DNA of 64,000 nt from Collinsella sp. AF08-23 (GTDB taxonomy: Bacteria; Actinomycetota; Coriobacteriia; Coriobacteriales; Coriobacteriaceae): NCBI RefSeq assembly GCF_003479805.1, contig NZ_QUHV01000003.1, positions 91,184-155,183 of the forward strand. The letters run 5' to 3'. The notes under the pieces are model-generated. The model was not told the origin of the DNA. It did not search any database and saw only the letters and a list, made by a program, of their open reading frames with translations. Below, piece by piece: positions 41,544-49,918 of this stretch. The position numbers were made by a program, and so were the translations under genes. Within the stretch, counting starts at the first letter, position 1; each line of letters starts with the position of its first letter.

Positions 41544-43586
41544 ATGGCAGAGAAGTACGACATCATCGCTGCCACAGGCTGCCCCACGGGCATTGCCCAC
41601 ACCTTCATGGCGAAGGAGGCGCTCGAGAAGGCTGCGGCCGAGCGCGGCCTTACCATCAAGGTCGAGACCCACGGTCAGGTGGGCGTCGAGAACGAGTTGA
41701 CCCAGGCGGAGATCGCGGCCGCACGCGCCGTCGTGGTCGCCGCCGACAAGGACGTCCAGGCCGAGCGTTTCGCCGGTAAGCCCATGGTTTCCGTTGGCGT
41801 CTCTAAGGCGATTGCCGTCGAGCCCGCCGGAGCCCTGATCGACGCAGCCCTCGCCGCCAAAGCCGATCCCGCCGCTGCGGCTGCGGTCGCCGTCGCCGAG
41901 ACCGCTGAGGCCGAGAAGGAATCGATTGGCCATCAGCTCTACAAGCACCTCATGAACGGCGTGTCCCACATGTTGGTGTTCGTCGTCGCCGGCGGTGTCC
42001 TCACGGCCATCTCGTTCCTGTGGGGCATCACCTCGTTCGACTCCACCGCGGCCGACTACAACACGTTCGCCGCGATGCTCAAGACCATCGGCGGCACCGC
42101 CATGAACCTCATGGTTCCTGTGCTCGCCGCCTACATCGCCGAGTCCATCGGCAAGCGCCCGGCGCTCGTCCCCGGCTTCGTGGCCGGCATGATCGCCATC
42201 CAGGGTCTTCCCGTGAACCCCGCGACCGGCCTCATCGACGCCGGCGGCTCCGGCGTGGGCTTCGGCTTCCTCGGCGGTATCGTGGGCGGCTTCCTCGCCG
42301 GCTATGTCATCCTGCTGCTCGAGAAGGTCTTCGCCAAGCTGCCCGCCAACCTCAACGGCTTGAAGGCGATTTTCCTGTACCCGTTGTTCTCGACGCTCAT
42401 CGTCGGTCTCGTGATGCTCGGCATCTCCGGTCCGATGGTTACCATCAACAACGCCATGATGGACTTTCTGCGTAGTCTGCAGCACGCCGGCGCCATTCCG
42501 CTGGGTATCGCCATCGGCTGCATGTGCGCCGTCGACATGGGTGGCCCGGTCAACAAGGCGGCCTACGTGACCGGCACCATGCTGCTGGGCGCCGGCCTCG
42601 AGGCTGGCGTGGGCACCGCGGAGTACGCCGACGGCACCGCGTTCATGGCTGCCGTTTCCGCTGCCTGCATCGTTCCGCCGCTGGTCACGAGTTTCGCCGT
42701 CATTGCCGGCAAGAAGTACTTCTCCCAGGAGGACCACGATGCCGGCATCGTCAATATCATCTTGGGCTGCACGCACATCACTGAGGGCGCCATTCCGTTC
42801 ATGACCAAGAACATCTGGCCGGTCATGCCCATCACGATGCTCTCCGCGGCGATTGCTTCCGTGCTTACCCTGCTCTTGGGCGTTCACGTGCCCGCTCCGC
42901 ATGGCGGCTTCTTGGTCCTGCCCGTGGTCGATGGCGGCCTGCAGTGGGTCCTCGCCATCCTCGCCGGCACGGTCGTGGGCGGCATCCTGTTCACCGCGTT
43001 CAAGAAGGCCGAGTGGACGAAGGCCCAGCGTGAAGCCACGGCCGAGGTGGCGGTCAACGATGCCCCCGCTCCTGTCGACGCTACCGCTGAGGCGGCTGAA
43101 GCCCCTGCTGAGGTTCCCGTTGACGCCGACGACTCCGAGGGCTTTGTGAAGGACTCCGATGTCCTGTCCGCCACCGATCTTGACCGCGACGGTGCCCTTA
43201 AGGCGATCACCGCCCACGCTGTCGAGGCTGGTATCGCCAGCGACTCCGATGCCCTGCTCGCCGCGTTCCTCAAGCGCGAGTCCGAGGGAACCACGGGCAT
43301 GGTCGATGGTTACGCCATCCCGCATGCCAAGACCGATGCGGTGGTGCGTCCCGCGGTGGTCGTGCTCAAGGCCGCAGATGGTGTCGCCGCGTGGGATACC
43401 ATGGACGGCGCTCCTGTGACCTGCGCCATCGCCCTGCTCGTGCCGGAGTCCCAGGCGGGCACCGCTCACCTACAGATCCTTTCCAAGGTCGCCACGGCCC
43501 TGACCGACGATGTCTTCCGCGCCGCCTGCAAGGCCGAGGACGATCCCGCGAAGGTCGCCGGTCTTATCAACGAGCGACTGGCGTAG
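41544..43586 (+). CDS. fruA: Fructose PTS enzyme IIBCA
   Basis: A 680-residue phosphotransferase permease importing fructose as fructose-1-phosphate. The order is EIIB (residues 1-100) with phosphorylated C13 in AATGCPTGIAHTFMA, EIIC (about 130-490) with many membrane helices starting GVSHMLVFVVAGGVL, an Ala/Glu linker, and EIIA (about 535-680) with phosphorylated H594 in GYAIPHAKTDAV. AGGGAGG precedes ATG. It is first in the fruA-fruK operon and divergent from the RpiR regulator. HPr and enzyme I are encoded elsewhere. Confidence 0.94.
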   Translation: MAEKYDIIAATGCPTGIAHTFMAKEALEKAAAERGLTIKVETHGQVGVENELTQAEIAAARAVVVAADKDVQAERFAGKPMVSVGVSKAIAVEPAGALIDAALAAKADPAAAAAVAVAETAEAEKESIGHQLYKHLMNGVSHMLVFVVAGGVLTAISFLWGITSFDSTAADYNTFAAMLKTIGGTAMNLMVPVLAAYIAESIGKRPALVPGFVAGMIAIQGLPVNPATGLIDAGGSGVGFGFLGGIVGGFLAGYVILLLEKVFAKLPANLNGLKAIFLYPLFSTLIVGLVMLGISGPMVTINNAMMDFLRSLQHAGAIPLGIAIGCMCAVDMGGPVNKAAYVTGTMLLGAGLEAGVGTAEYADGTAFMAAVSAACIVPPLVTSFAVIAGKKYFSQEDHDAGIVNIILGCTHITEGAIPFMTKNIWPVMPITMLSAAIASVLTLLLGVHVPAPHGGFLVLPVVDGGLQWVLAILAGTVVGGILFTAFKKAEWTKAQREATAEVAVNDAPAPVDATAEAAEAPAEVPVDADDSEGFVKDSDVLSATDLDRDGALKAITAHAVEAGIASDSDALLAAFLKRESEGTTGMVDGYAIPHAKTDAVVRPAVVVLKAADGVAAWDTMDGAPVTCAIALLVPESQAGTAHLQILSKVATALTDDVFRAACKAEDDPAKVAGLINERLA

Positions 43587-43611
43587 GACTTCCTCGCAAC
43601 GCTTGCCTGTC

Positions 43612-43643
43612 GGTCGGCGGCGCACCTCACCGCGCCGCCGACC
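43612..43643 (+). promoter_or_regulatory. Strong hairpin between fruA and fruK
   Basis: A perfect 12-bp GC-rich stem (GGTCGGCGGCGC with GCGCCGCCGACC) has an 8-base loop, 25 bases past the fruA stop. TTCTCATTCATT follows rather than a real U-run. It may stabilise the fruA message or end a fraction of transcripts before fruK. Confidence 0.65.
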
Positions 43644-43692
43644 TTCTCATTCATTGCCCTCTGTGCCCGAGGTCGTAAGAAAGGGGCGGCAC

Positions 43693-44625
43693 ATGATCTA
43701 CACTCTCACTCCCAATCCGGCCATCGACTACAACATCTGCTGCGATGGCCTGCAGCCAAATACGGTCACCCGCACGCGCGATGCCGTGTACACGCCCAAC
43801 GGCAAGGGCCTCAACGTCTCATTCACCCTCGACCACTATGGCGTCGATACGGCGATTCTGGGTTTCTTCGCTGGATTCTCCGGCCGCTACATCGTCGAGG
43901 GCGCGCGTGAGCTCGGCGTCGGCGTCAAGCCTGTTTGGACCGAGGGCATCACGCGCGTGAACGTCTTTTTAAATGCCGGCCCCGATACCGAGTACAACAT
44001 GGTGAACGCCGGTGCCGCGATCACCGCGGCGGACGAGCAGGCCATGTTCGACCTTATCAGCGGGCTTGAGGACCTCGACTGCCTGGTGATCTCGGGTTCG
44101 CTGCCGCCGAATGCTTCCGAGGGCTTCCTGCGCGGCGCCATCGAGCGCGTTCGCGCGAAGGGCGCCCAATTCGTACTCGACATCTCGAGCCCTCAGCTCG
44201 CTGAACTTCTCGAGCTCGAGCCGCTGCTCATCAAGCCGAACGATGACGAGCTTCGCGACATCTTCGGTATCGACGTCACCGCCGGTGATGATGCCTCCGT
44301 GGCGGACGCTATGGCGGAGCTGCATGCTCGTGGCGCGCAAAACGTTCTGCTCACGCTTGGTGGTGCCGGAGCGTATTTCTCAAATGGGGAGCACTTGTGG
44401 TTCTCCAACCGCACCTTCGATGTGGAAGTCCGCTCCACGGTGTGCGCCGGCGACTCCTCGCTCGCTGCCTTCCTTTCCATTTGGTTTGCCGAGCGCGACC
44501 GCGTGGAGGACGCGCTGCGCCGTTCGATGGCGACGGGCGCCAATGTGGTCGAGTGTGCCGGACTGGGCGACTTCGCCCATGTTGAGGAGTACGAGAAGAA
44601 TATCGAGGTCCGTCAGGTCAAGTAG
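43693..44625 (+). CDS. fruK: 1-phosphofructokinase
   Basis: A 310-residue PfkB-family kinase making fructose-1,6-bisphosphate from the product of FruA. Seen are MIYTLTPNPAIDYNI, the substrate loop NGKGLNVSFTLDHYG, GSLPPNASEGFLRGAI and PLLIKPNDDELRDIFG. The usual GAGDS anion-hole motif reads CAGDSS, so the first Gly is Cys while the catalytic Asp is kept. AAAGGGG precedes ATG at 43693. Its position after fruA supports the assignment over tagatose-6-phosphate kinase. Confidence 0.92.
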   Translation: MIYTLTPNPAIDYNICCDGLQPNTVTRTRDAVYTPNGKGLNVSFTLDHYGVDTAILGFFAGFSGRYIVEGARELGVGVKPVWTEGITRVNVFLNAGPDTEYNMVNAGAAITAADEQAMFDLISGLEDLDCLVISGSLPPNASEGFLRGAIERVRAKGAQFVLDISSPQLAELLELEPLLIKPNDDELRDIFGIDVTAGDDASVADAMAELHARGAQNVLLTLGGAGAYFSNGEHLWFSNRTFDVEVRSTVCAGDSSLAAFLSIWFAERDRVEDALRRSMATGANVVECAGLGDFAHVEEYEKNIEVRQVK

Positions 44626-44926
44626 CGGGACGCTAGTTTCGACCCTTGGTGGCTATCGGGCCCGGCCATGCTCATTGTCCAGTGGAACCGCGTTTTGGCC
44701 TCGTCGAATCGTTCGGCGGGGCCTTATTTTCCCCGTTCGTTCCCCTCTGGGGGCAACAGGCGCATAATGGATGAAGCGCCCAACGTGGTGGGGTTGCCGA
44801 TCCCGTCACGGGGCCTCGCGTCCGTGCGTCGGCCGTCGCCCTTGAGTAGGCGCGCGGCACCGCATGAGATCGAACGCCCCGAAGGCGCACGACATGCAAC
44901 CGCTGCGCACGAGAAAGGACCAGTTC
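44626..44926. other. Intergenic region between fruK and the aminotransferase
   Basis: This 301-base gap has no convincing gene in either strand. A short GC palindrome (CCCCTCTGGGG near 44742) is present. No clear terminator with U-tract follows fruK, and no consensus promoter for the aminotransferase stands out. Confidence 0.5.
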
Positions 44927-46093
44927 ATGCAGTTCTCAAGCCGTCTCGACCGCTTTGGCGCCGAGGTGTTTTCCTCCCTCAACGCCCGCCGCGTCGCCCT
45001 CGAGGAACGGGGCCGTACGATCTACAACCTTTCTGTGGGTACGCCTGATTTCGCCCCGTACCCGCATGTCGTGGAGGCGTTGACCGAGGCCGCTCAAGAT
45101 CCGCAGATGTGGAAGTACTCCCTGCGCGACGTGCCTGAGCTCAAGCAGGCGGTGTGCGACTACTATGCCCGTCGTTTTGGCGTCGAGGGCATCACGCCCG
45201 ACATGGTAGCCTCGTGCAATGGCACGCAGGAGGGCGTGGGGCATTTGGGCCTCGCCTTGCTCGACCCGGGCGATACCATTCTCGTACCCGATCCGTGCTA
45301 TCCCGTCTTCGAGGCGGGCGCTAAGATCGCCGACGCCGAGCTCGCCTATTACCCGCTCGATGCCGAGCATGATTTCCTGCCGTACGTGGCGGGCATCGAC
45401 CCCGCGGTGGCGGACCGCGCCAAGTACATGATCGTCTCCCTTCCGGCAAACCCCGTGGGGTCTGTGGGCAACGATGCCCTCTACGACGAGATCATCGCGT
45501 TCGCGCGCGAGCACGACCTGCTCATCGTCCACGACAACGCCTACTCCGACATCGTCTTCGACGGCCCGCGCGGCGGCACGTTCCTCGCGCATCCCGGCGC
45601 GCTCGAGGTTGGCGTGGAGTTCTTCTCGCTTTCCAAATCGTTCAACGTCACGGGCGCGCGCATCGGCTTTTTGGTGGGTCGCCCCGATGTGGTCGCCGCC
45701 TTTGCCAAATTGCGTAGCCAGATCGACTTCGGCATGTTCCTGCCCATCCAGAAAGCCGCCATCGCCGCGCTCACCGGACCACTTGAGGAAGTTGAGGAAC
45801 AGCGCCTCACGTATCAGGAACGTCGCGACGCCCTGTGCGATGGCCTCGAGCGCCTGGGTTGGGAGCGCCCCAACGCGCATGGCTCCATGTTCGTATGGGT
45901 CAAGTTGCCCGGTGGCCGTACCGATTCGATGGCATTTTGCGAGGAGCTCATGGAGAAGGCCGGGGTTATCGTGACGCCCGGTGCAAGCTTTGGGCCCCAC
46001 GGCGAGGGGTATGTCCGTATGGCGCTCGTTCTGCCGCCTGAGGGCCTCGAGCGCGCCGTCTCCGCCATCGAGGAGGCGGGTATTTTAGGGTAG
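44927..46093 (+). CDS. Class I/II pyridoxal-phosphate aminotransferase
   Basis: A 388-residue fold-type I aminotransferase. Motifs are YNLSVGTPDFAPYPHVVEAL, WKYSLRDVPELKQAVCDYY, ASCNGTQEGVGHLGLALLDP, LPANPVGSVGNDALYDEI, IVHDNAYSDIVFDG and the lysine loop FFSLSKSFNVTGARIGF, in which K forms the Schiff base. C-terminal RMALVLP contains the substrate Arg. This resembles the LL-diaminopimelate or aspartate/alanine aminotransferase groups. The start at 44927 has AAAGGA upstream; an in-frame extension to 44864 is less likely. The amino-acid specificity is unproven. Confidence 0.9.
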   Translation: MQFSSRLDRFGAEVFSSLNARRVALEERGRTIYNLSVGTPDFAPYPHVVEALTEAAQDPQMWKYSLRDVPELKQAVCDYYARRFGVEGITPDMVASCNGTQEGVGHLGLALLDPGDTILVPDPCYPVFEAGAKIADAELAYYPLDAEHDFLPYVAGIDPAVADRAKYMIVSLPANPVGSVGNDALYDEIIAFAREHDLLIVHDNAYSDIVFDGPRGGTFLAHPGALEVGVEFFSLSKSFNVTGARIGFLVGRPDVVAAFAKLRSQIDFGMFLPIQKAAIAALTGPLEEVEEQRLTYQERRDALCDGLERLGWERPNAHGSMFVWVKLPGGRTDSMAFCEELMEKAGVIVTPGASFGPHGEGYVRMALVLPPEGLERAVSAIEEAGILG

Positions 46094-46113
46094 GTCCCAG
46101 CGGGGGCATGTCT

Positions 46114-46140
46114 TATAATCGGTTTTGCAAGTTTTCACAA
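46114..46140 (+). promoter_or_regulatory. ldh promoter with Rex-like operator
   Basis: A perfect TATAAT (46114-46119) lies 122 bases before ldh, with a weak TAGGTC at -35. Just downstream, TTTTGCA-AGTT-TTCACAA (46123-46140) matches the Rex consensus TTGTGAA-N4-TTCACAA at 12 of 14 positions. Rex bound there would block ldh until the NADH/NAD ratio rises. The 100-base leader has no obvious hairpin. Confidence 0.6.
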
Positions 46141-46241
46141 GTGCAAATTCGGCGAACGTGTCGAGTGGTACCGTGAAGTGTCGCAAATAACGTAATTGGT
46201 AATTGCTCGCATGGGTCGAGCATTGGAAAGGAAGTATTCAC

Positions 46242-47192
46242 ATGGTTAACGATCGTAAAGTCGCCGTGATTGGCTGCGGGTTCGTCGGCTCGTCCTCGGC
46301 ATTCGCCCTTATGCAAAGCGGCCTCTTCACCGAGATGGTCCTCATCGACGTCGACCGCAACCGCGCTGAGGGCGAGGCTCTCGACATCGCCCACGGCGTC
46401 TCCTTCGGCAGCCCCATGAAGATCTACGCCGGCGACTACTCCGACGTCTCAGACGCCGCCGTCATCGTCGTTACCGCCGGTGCCGCCCAGAAGCCCGGCG
46501 AGACCCGCCTCGACCTCGTTAACAAGAACGTCGCCATCTTCGGCAGCATCATCCCCCAGATCCGCGAGAGCGGCTTCAACGGCATCCTGCTGATCGTCTC
46601 CAACCCGGTCGACGTTCTCACGTACGCCGCCATCAAGATGAGCGGCCTGCCCGAGCGCCAGGTCATCGGCTCGGGCACCGTACTCGACACCGCCCGCCTC
46701 AAGTACATGTTGGGGGAGCACTTGAGCGTCGATCCGCGCGACGTTCATGCCTACATCGTGGGTGAGCACGGCGATTCCGAGGTCGCCGCTTGGTCCAGCG
46801 CCACGGTCGCCGGCGTGCCGCTGAATGATTACTGTGAGCTGCACGGTCATTTTGACCATAAGGCCGCGGAGGCTCGTATCGCCGATGATGTGAAGAACAG
46901 CGCCTACGAGATCATCGAGAAGAAGCGCGCCACCTATTACGGCATCGCCATGAGCGTGCGTCGCATTTGCACCGCCATCATGCGCGATGAGGACACGGTC
47001 CTGCCGGTATCCAGCCTCATGGTGGGAGAGTACGGACTCAACGACCTGTGCATCTCCGTGCCGACCGTCATCGGCCGCAACGGCGTGGTGACGCGCGTTC
47101 CCGTCGCCCTGTCCGATGATGAGAACGCCGAGTTCCAGAAGTCCGCCGCCGCCCTCAAGGCCATCATCGACGACGCCGGTCTCAACGACTAA
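46242..47192 (+). CDS. ldh: L-lactate dehydrogenase
   Basis: A 316-residue NAD-dependent dehydrogenase reducing pyruvate to L-lactate to regenerate NAD. The dinucleotide loop is VAVIGCGFVGSSSAFAL and D36 binds the ribose. Q83 in GAAQKPGETRLDL marks lactate rather than malate dehydrogenase, with R89 on the active loop. Catalytic D149/R152 (VLDTARLKY) and H176 (VGEHGDSEVAAW) are intact. GGAAAGGAAG precedes ATG. It is monocistronic, with a Rex-like site upstream and a terminator downstream. It points to a fermenting lifestyle. Confidence 0.96.
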   Translation: MVNDRKVAVIGCGFVGSSSAFALMQSGLFTEMVLIDVDRNRAEGEALDIAHGVSFGSPMKIYAGDYSDVSDAAVIVVTAGAAQKPGETRLDLVNKNVAIFGSIIPQIRESGFNGILLIVSNPVDVLTYAAIKMSGLPERQVIGSGTVLDTARLKYMLGEHLSVDPRDVHAYIVGEHGDSEVAAWSSATVAGVPLNDYCELHGHFDHKAAEARIADDVKNSAYEIIEKKRATYYGIAMSVRRICTAIMRDEDTVLPVSSLMVGEYGLNDLCISVPTVIGRNGVVTRVPVALSDDENAEFQKSAAALKAIIDDAGLND

Positions 47193-47249
47193 CGTACTTG
47201 TGGGGACGGGTGCATAGTGTGTGCGTCCCTCGTCGAGAGCATGTCCAGG

Positions 47250-47286
47250 CCCCCGGTTCCCTAGCGGGAGCCGGGGGTTTCTTTCG
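47250..47286 (+). terminator. Intrinsic terminator of ldh
   Basis: A 12-bp stem (CCCCCGGTTCCC with GGGAGCCGGGGG, one T-G pair) has the tetraloop TAGC and is followed by TTTCTTTCG. It is 57 bases past the ldh stop. Confidence 0.88.
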
Positions 47287-47370
47287 CCCGCGCCTCGTCG
47301 CCGTGGGCTTTTGGGTGCACGCACGGGCTAGAATGGTCCAAACGGATGGTCGATGGGAGGCGGACGCTCC

Positions 47371-48600
47371 ATGGAAGAAAAGGGAAAGCTGTCGCTCAAG
47401 GCAAAACCCGCCGGGAATTTCCTGGATTACGTGCGTACGGCCATGGATACGTTCGAAGAGCGTCCCCTGTGTACGGTCGACAGCCTGGTGTTCTCCTGGC
47501 TCTCCTACACGCACGTGGGGCCTGAGCTCACGCGCGCGTGCACGGTGCGCGGGGTCGCCCTGCATGAGCTCCTCCGAGCTGAGGATTTCGACGATATGTT
47601 CGGAACGAGCTGGGATGTACAGGGCAGCCGGGACCTCCTATTCGCCGTATGCGCGAGCCCGCGGTTTCGGTCGTGCCGCCTGTCCATCTTGCGGTTCAGG
47701 ACGGACAACGTGAGCGAGGAGCAATTCGCCGCCATGACGTTTCGGCTTCCCGACGGTTCGTCCTATATCGCGTTTCGCGGGACTGATTCCACCGTTGTGG
47801 GCTGGAAGGAAGACTTCAACATGACCTTCCTGAGTCCCGTTCCCGCCCAGGAGGAGGCTGCCGCATATGTAGACGATGTTGCCGAGCTGACGTCCGGCAC
47901 GTTGTACGTGGGTGGTCATTCCAAAGGCGGAAACCTCGCGGTGTACGCCGCCGCCATGTGCGTGCCCGTGCACCGGGAGCGCATCCGGCGCGTATTCTCT
48001 CACGATGGTCCGGGATTCCATCGCGAGTTCTGCGTCGCGGAGCCCTATCGTCGCATTATGCCCATCATGGAGAAGACGGTGCCCAAGTCGACCATGATTG
48101 GCGCCGTGCTTTCCGAGGCGCCGGATTTCACACCGACTATCGTCGAGAGTGACGGCATGTCGATGCTCCAGCACAATCCCTTCCTCTGGGCCGTGGACGT
48201 CGATGCCGCCGAATTCGTGCGGGCAGATGGCTATACCGCATCATCACGGCTCTTCGATGCAACCCTCGACGCATGGATGGACAAGTACACGCTCGCCGAG
48301 CGCGGTAGGTTCGTCGATGCGCTCTTCGACGTCATCGGCGTGACGGGTGCCACGCATTTTTCGGATATCATGGCGGATCGCAAGACGAATGTGCCGCTCA
48401 TGCTCAATGCCGTCGAAACGCTCGATGAGGACCTGCAGCAGTTCGTTAAAGACGTGGTCATATCGTTCGTGAAAACGGCGACGGTCGAGCGTGCCGCGGG
48501 GGCGGCGAGCGGCATCATCGACTCCCTCAAGAGCGCGCATCCAGCCTTTGGGGCAATTGCGCAGCGTGTTGGCGATGGGGAGATGAACGTCCGGTCGTGA
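47371..48600 (+). CDS. DUF2974 (Mbeg1-like) alpha/beta hydrolase
   Basis: A 409-residue protein of the DUF2974/Mbeg1-like lipase-related family. The nucleophile elbow is LYVGGHSKGGNLAVYAA with Ser; earlier YIAFRGTDSTVVGWKEDFNM holds the oxyanion region typical of class 3 lipase-like folds. FSHDGPGFHREF supplies a candidate Asp. C-terminal residues 290-409 are helical and family-specific. GGAGG is ten bases before ATG at 47371. The substrate is unknown. Its last bases overlap a remnant of an oxidoreductase gene on the opposite strand, suggesting a deletion junction at its 3' end. Confidence 0.87.
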   Translation: MEEKGKLSLKAKPAGNFLDYVRTAMDTFEERPLCTVDSLVFSWLSYTHVGPELTRACTVRGVALHELLRAEDFDDMFGTSWDVQGSRDLLFAVCASPRFRSCRLSILRFRTDNVSEEQFAAMTFRLPDGSSYIAFRGTDSTVVGWKEDFNMTFLSPVPAQEEAAAYVDDVAELTSGTLYVGGHSKGGNLAVYAAAMCVPVHRERIRRVFSHDGPGFHREFCVAEPYRRIMPIMEKTVPKSTMIGAVLSEAPDFTPTIVESDGMSMLQHNPFLWAVDVDAAEFVRADGYTASSRLFDATLDAWMDKYTLAERGRFVDALFDVIGVTGATHFSDIMADRKTNVPLMLNAVETLDEDLQQFVKDVVISFVKTATVERAAGAASGIIDSLKSAHPAFGAIAQRVGDGEMNVRS

Positions 48601-48648
48601 CGGGGCGGTCGCTCCTTCGGCAACGCCTCCGATGATAATGACTTTCAT
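48595..48648 (-). pseudogene. Truncated start of a CoA-disulfide reductase/NADH oxidase gene
   Basis: The minus strand begins MKVIIIGGVAEGATAPSR, nearly identical to the FAD-binding N-terminus MKVIIIGGVAGGATAAAR of CoA-disulfide reductases and NADH oxidases. AAAGAAACC precedes its ATG. After about 18 codons homology stops, and the frame runs antisense into the 3' end of the lipase-like gene (stop at 48600). The second Gly of the GxGGxA loop is Glu here, so no function remains. It is best read as the relic left by a deletion or rearrangement. Confidence 0.6.
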
Positions 48649-48797
48649 GCTCGGTTTCTTTCGTTGGGGCCCCGGGTGTCCTATCGGTATCTACCATACG
48701 CAAACGCCGTCTCCTTGTCTGTGACTTCGTCACCAAGGCGCTGCAAACAGCCGCGGGTATAATGGCGAAGTTCGGATGATACAGAAGGGACCGCTTC

Positions 48798-49805
48798 GTG
48801 AAGATCAACCACGCCATCCTGCATATCCTCGACTTCGACTCCGCCGTCAATGTGCTGAGCGAGCGTGAGCTCGATTTCGATACCCGTGCCGTGCGCTCAT
48901 TCGTGAGCTCCCATTTGCGTCGAGCCCGCACGAGCGTCGACAACCGCCGCGCCGCCTTCGCGCAGGACAGCGCGTTTGCCGGCGAACTCAAGGGGTATTT
49001 CTTCGGCGATCGTGAGTTCGTCGATCTCTCGCAGCAGATCGCGGAGTTCTTCGCCTCCGAGCTCTCGAAGGCTGACAAGCTCGAGTCCACCGACGTGCTC
49101 GTGGCCGATTTCGAGGACGACGACGATGTGCGCTGGTTCGCGGTTCTACTCATGGCGAGCCGCACCGCGTTCATGCACGAGGTGGCGCGTGAGGGAGGCG
49201 AGGTTCGCAACGACATCGCCAAGCGCTATGCCATCCTGCCCGGGCCCTCGCAGAAGGTATCCTCTTACGCGCTCGTCCGTGCGAGCTCCATGGAGGCGTT
49301 CTACGTGGATAAAAAGCGCAAGATCATGGGCGAGGACACGTTCGTGATTCCCGATGGCCTGCTCCAATGCGAGGGTGGCGTCTCGGGCAAGGAGGTCATC
49401 GAGGCGGTGACCCGCATCGTCGAGGAGGTCGCCGAGGAGCATGGGGCGAACACCGCGGTGGCACTCGCGAAGGCGAAGGCCGCCGTCGCCGAGAAGGTCG
49501 AGGTGGATGAGGAGATCGCCCCCTGGGATATCGCCGAGGACATTTTCGAGGACGAGCCCGTACTCAAGGAGCGTGTGGAGGAGCGCGTGCGTGAGGAACG
49601 CCTACCCGAGCGCGTTGCCGTCGAGCGCGCCGTGGTGGAGCGCGCACCGGTGCGTAATCATAAGATCCGCACCGATACGGGTATCGAGATCAGCTTCCCT
49701 GCGGAGATGCTCAAGGACACCGAGTACGTTCAGTTCGTGAACGAGCCCAACGGCCTCATCTCCATCGAGCTGAAGAACATCGGCAGCATCGAGAACCAGA
49801 GCTGA
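48798..49805 (+). CDS. Nucleoid-associated protein (NdpA/YejK family)
   Basis: A 335-residue nucleoid-associated protein of the NdpA/YejK (PF04245-like) family. The N-terminus INHAILHILDFDSAVNVLSE, then ARTSVDNRRAAFAQDS, VRWFAVLLMASRTAFMHEV and ILPGPSQKVSSYALV are recognisable. Residues about 225-300 form a long acidic and Arg-rich coiled-coil linker (VLKERVEERVREERLPERVA). The tail has GIEISFPAEMLKDTEYVQF. The start is GTG with GAAGGGA. Most Coriobacteria-type copies are uncharacterised; DNA binding is inferred from the family. Confidence 0.82.
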   Translation: MKINHAILHILDFDSAVNVLSERELDFDTRAVRSFVSSHLRRARTSVDNRRAAFAQDSAFAGELKGYFFGDREFVDLSQQIAEFFASELSKADKLESTDVLVADFEDDDDVRWFAVLLMASRTAFMHEVAREGGEVRNDIAKRYAILPGPSQKVSSYALVRASSMEAFYVDKKRKIMGEDTFVIPDGLLQCEGGVSGKEVIEAVTRIVEEVAEEHGANTAVALAKAKAAVAEKVEVDEEIAPWDIAEDIFEDEPVLKERVEERVREERLPERVAVERAVVERAPVRNHKIRTDTGIEISFPAEMLKDTEYVQFVNEPNGLISIELKNIGSIENQS

Positions 49806-49830
49806 TCGTCTAAGGCGAAAGGTTGCCAAA

Positions 49831-49870
49831 CGGCCCGGAAGGCGTAACGAACGTACTGCCTTCCGGGCCG
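49831..49870. terminator. Bidirectional terminator between convergent genes
   Basis: Two perfect 13-base arms, CGGCCCGGAAGGC (49831-49843) and GCCTTCCGGGCCG (49858-49870), flank a 14-base loop. It lies midway between the stops of the nucleoid gene (49805) and crr (49919). The U-run is weak (TTT on the minus strand only). Confidence 0.75.
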
Positions 49871-49918
49871 TATGCGTGCCCGGTTCTTGCTGAAACGGGA
49901 CGTTAGATGCGGAGCGGA

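Noticed and set aside
41502..43469. 655-codon leftward open frame
   Set aside because: It lies antisense to fruA, which has intact motifs and a ribosome site. The antisense product is low-complexity Gly/His/Asp-rich sequence.
44668..45048. Rightward frame in the gap after fruK
   Set aside because: No ribosome site and no recognisable protein; it runs out of frame into the aminotransferase gene.
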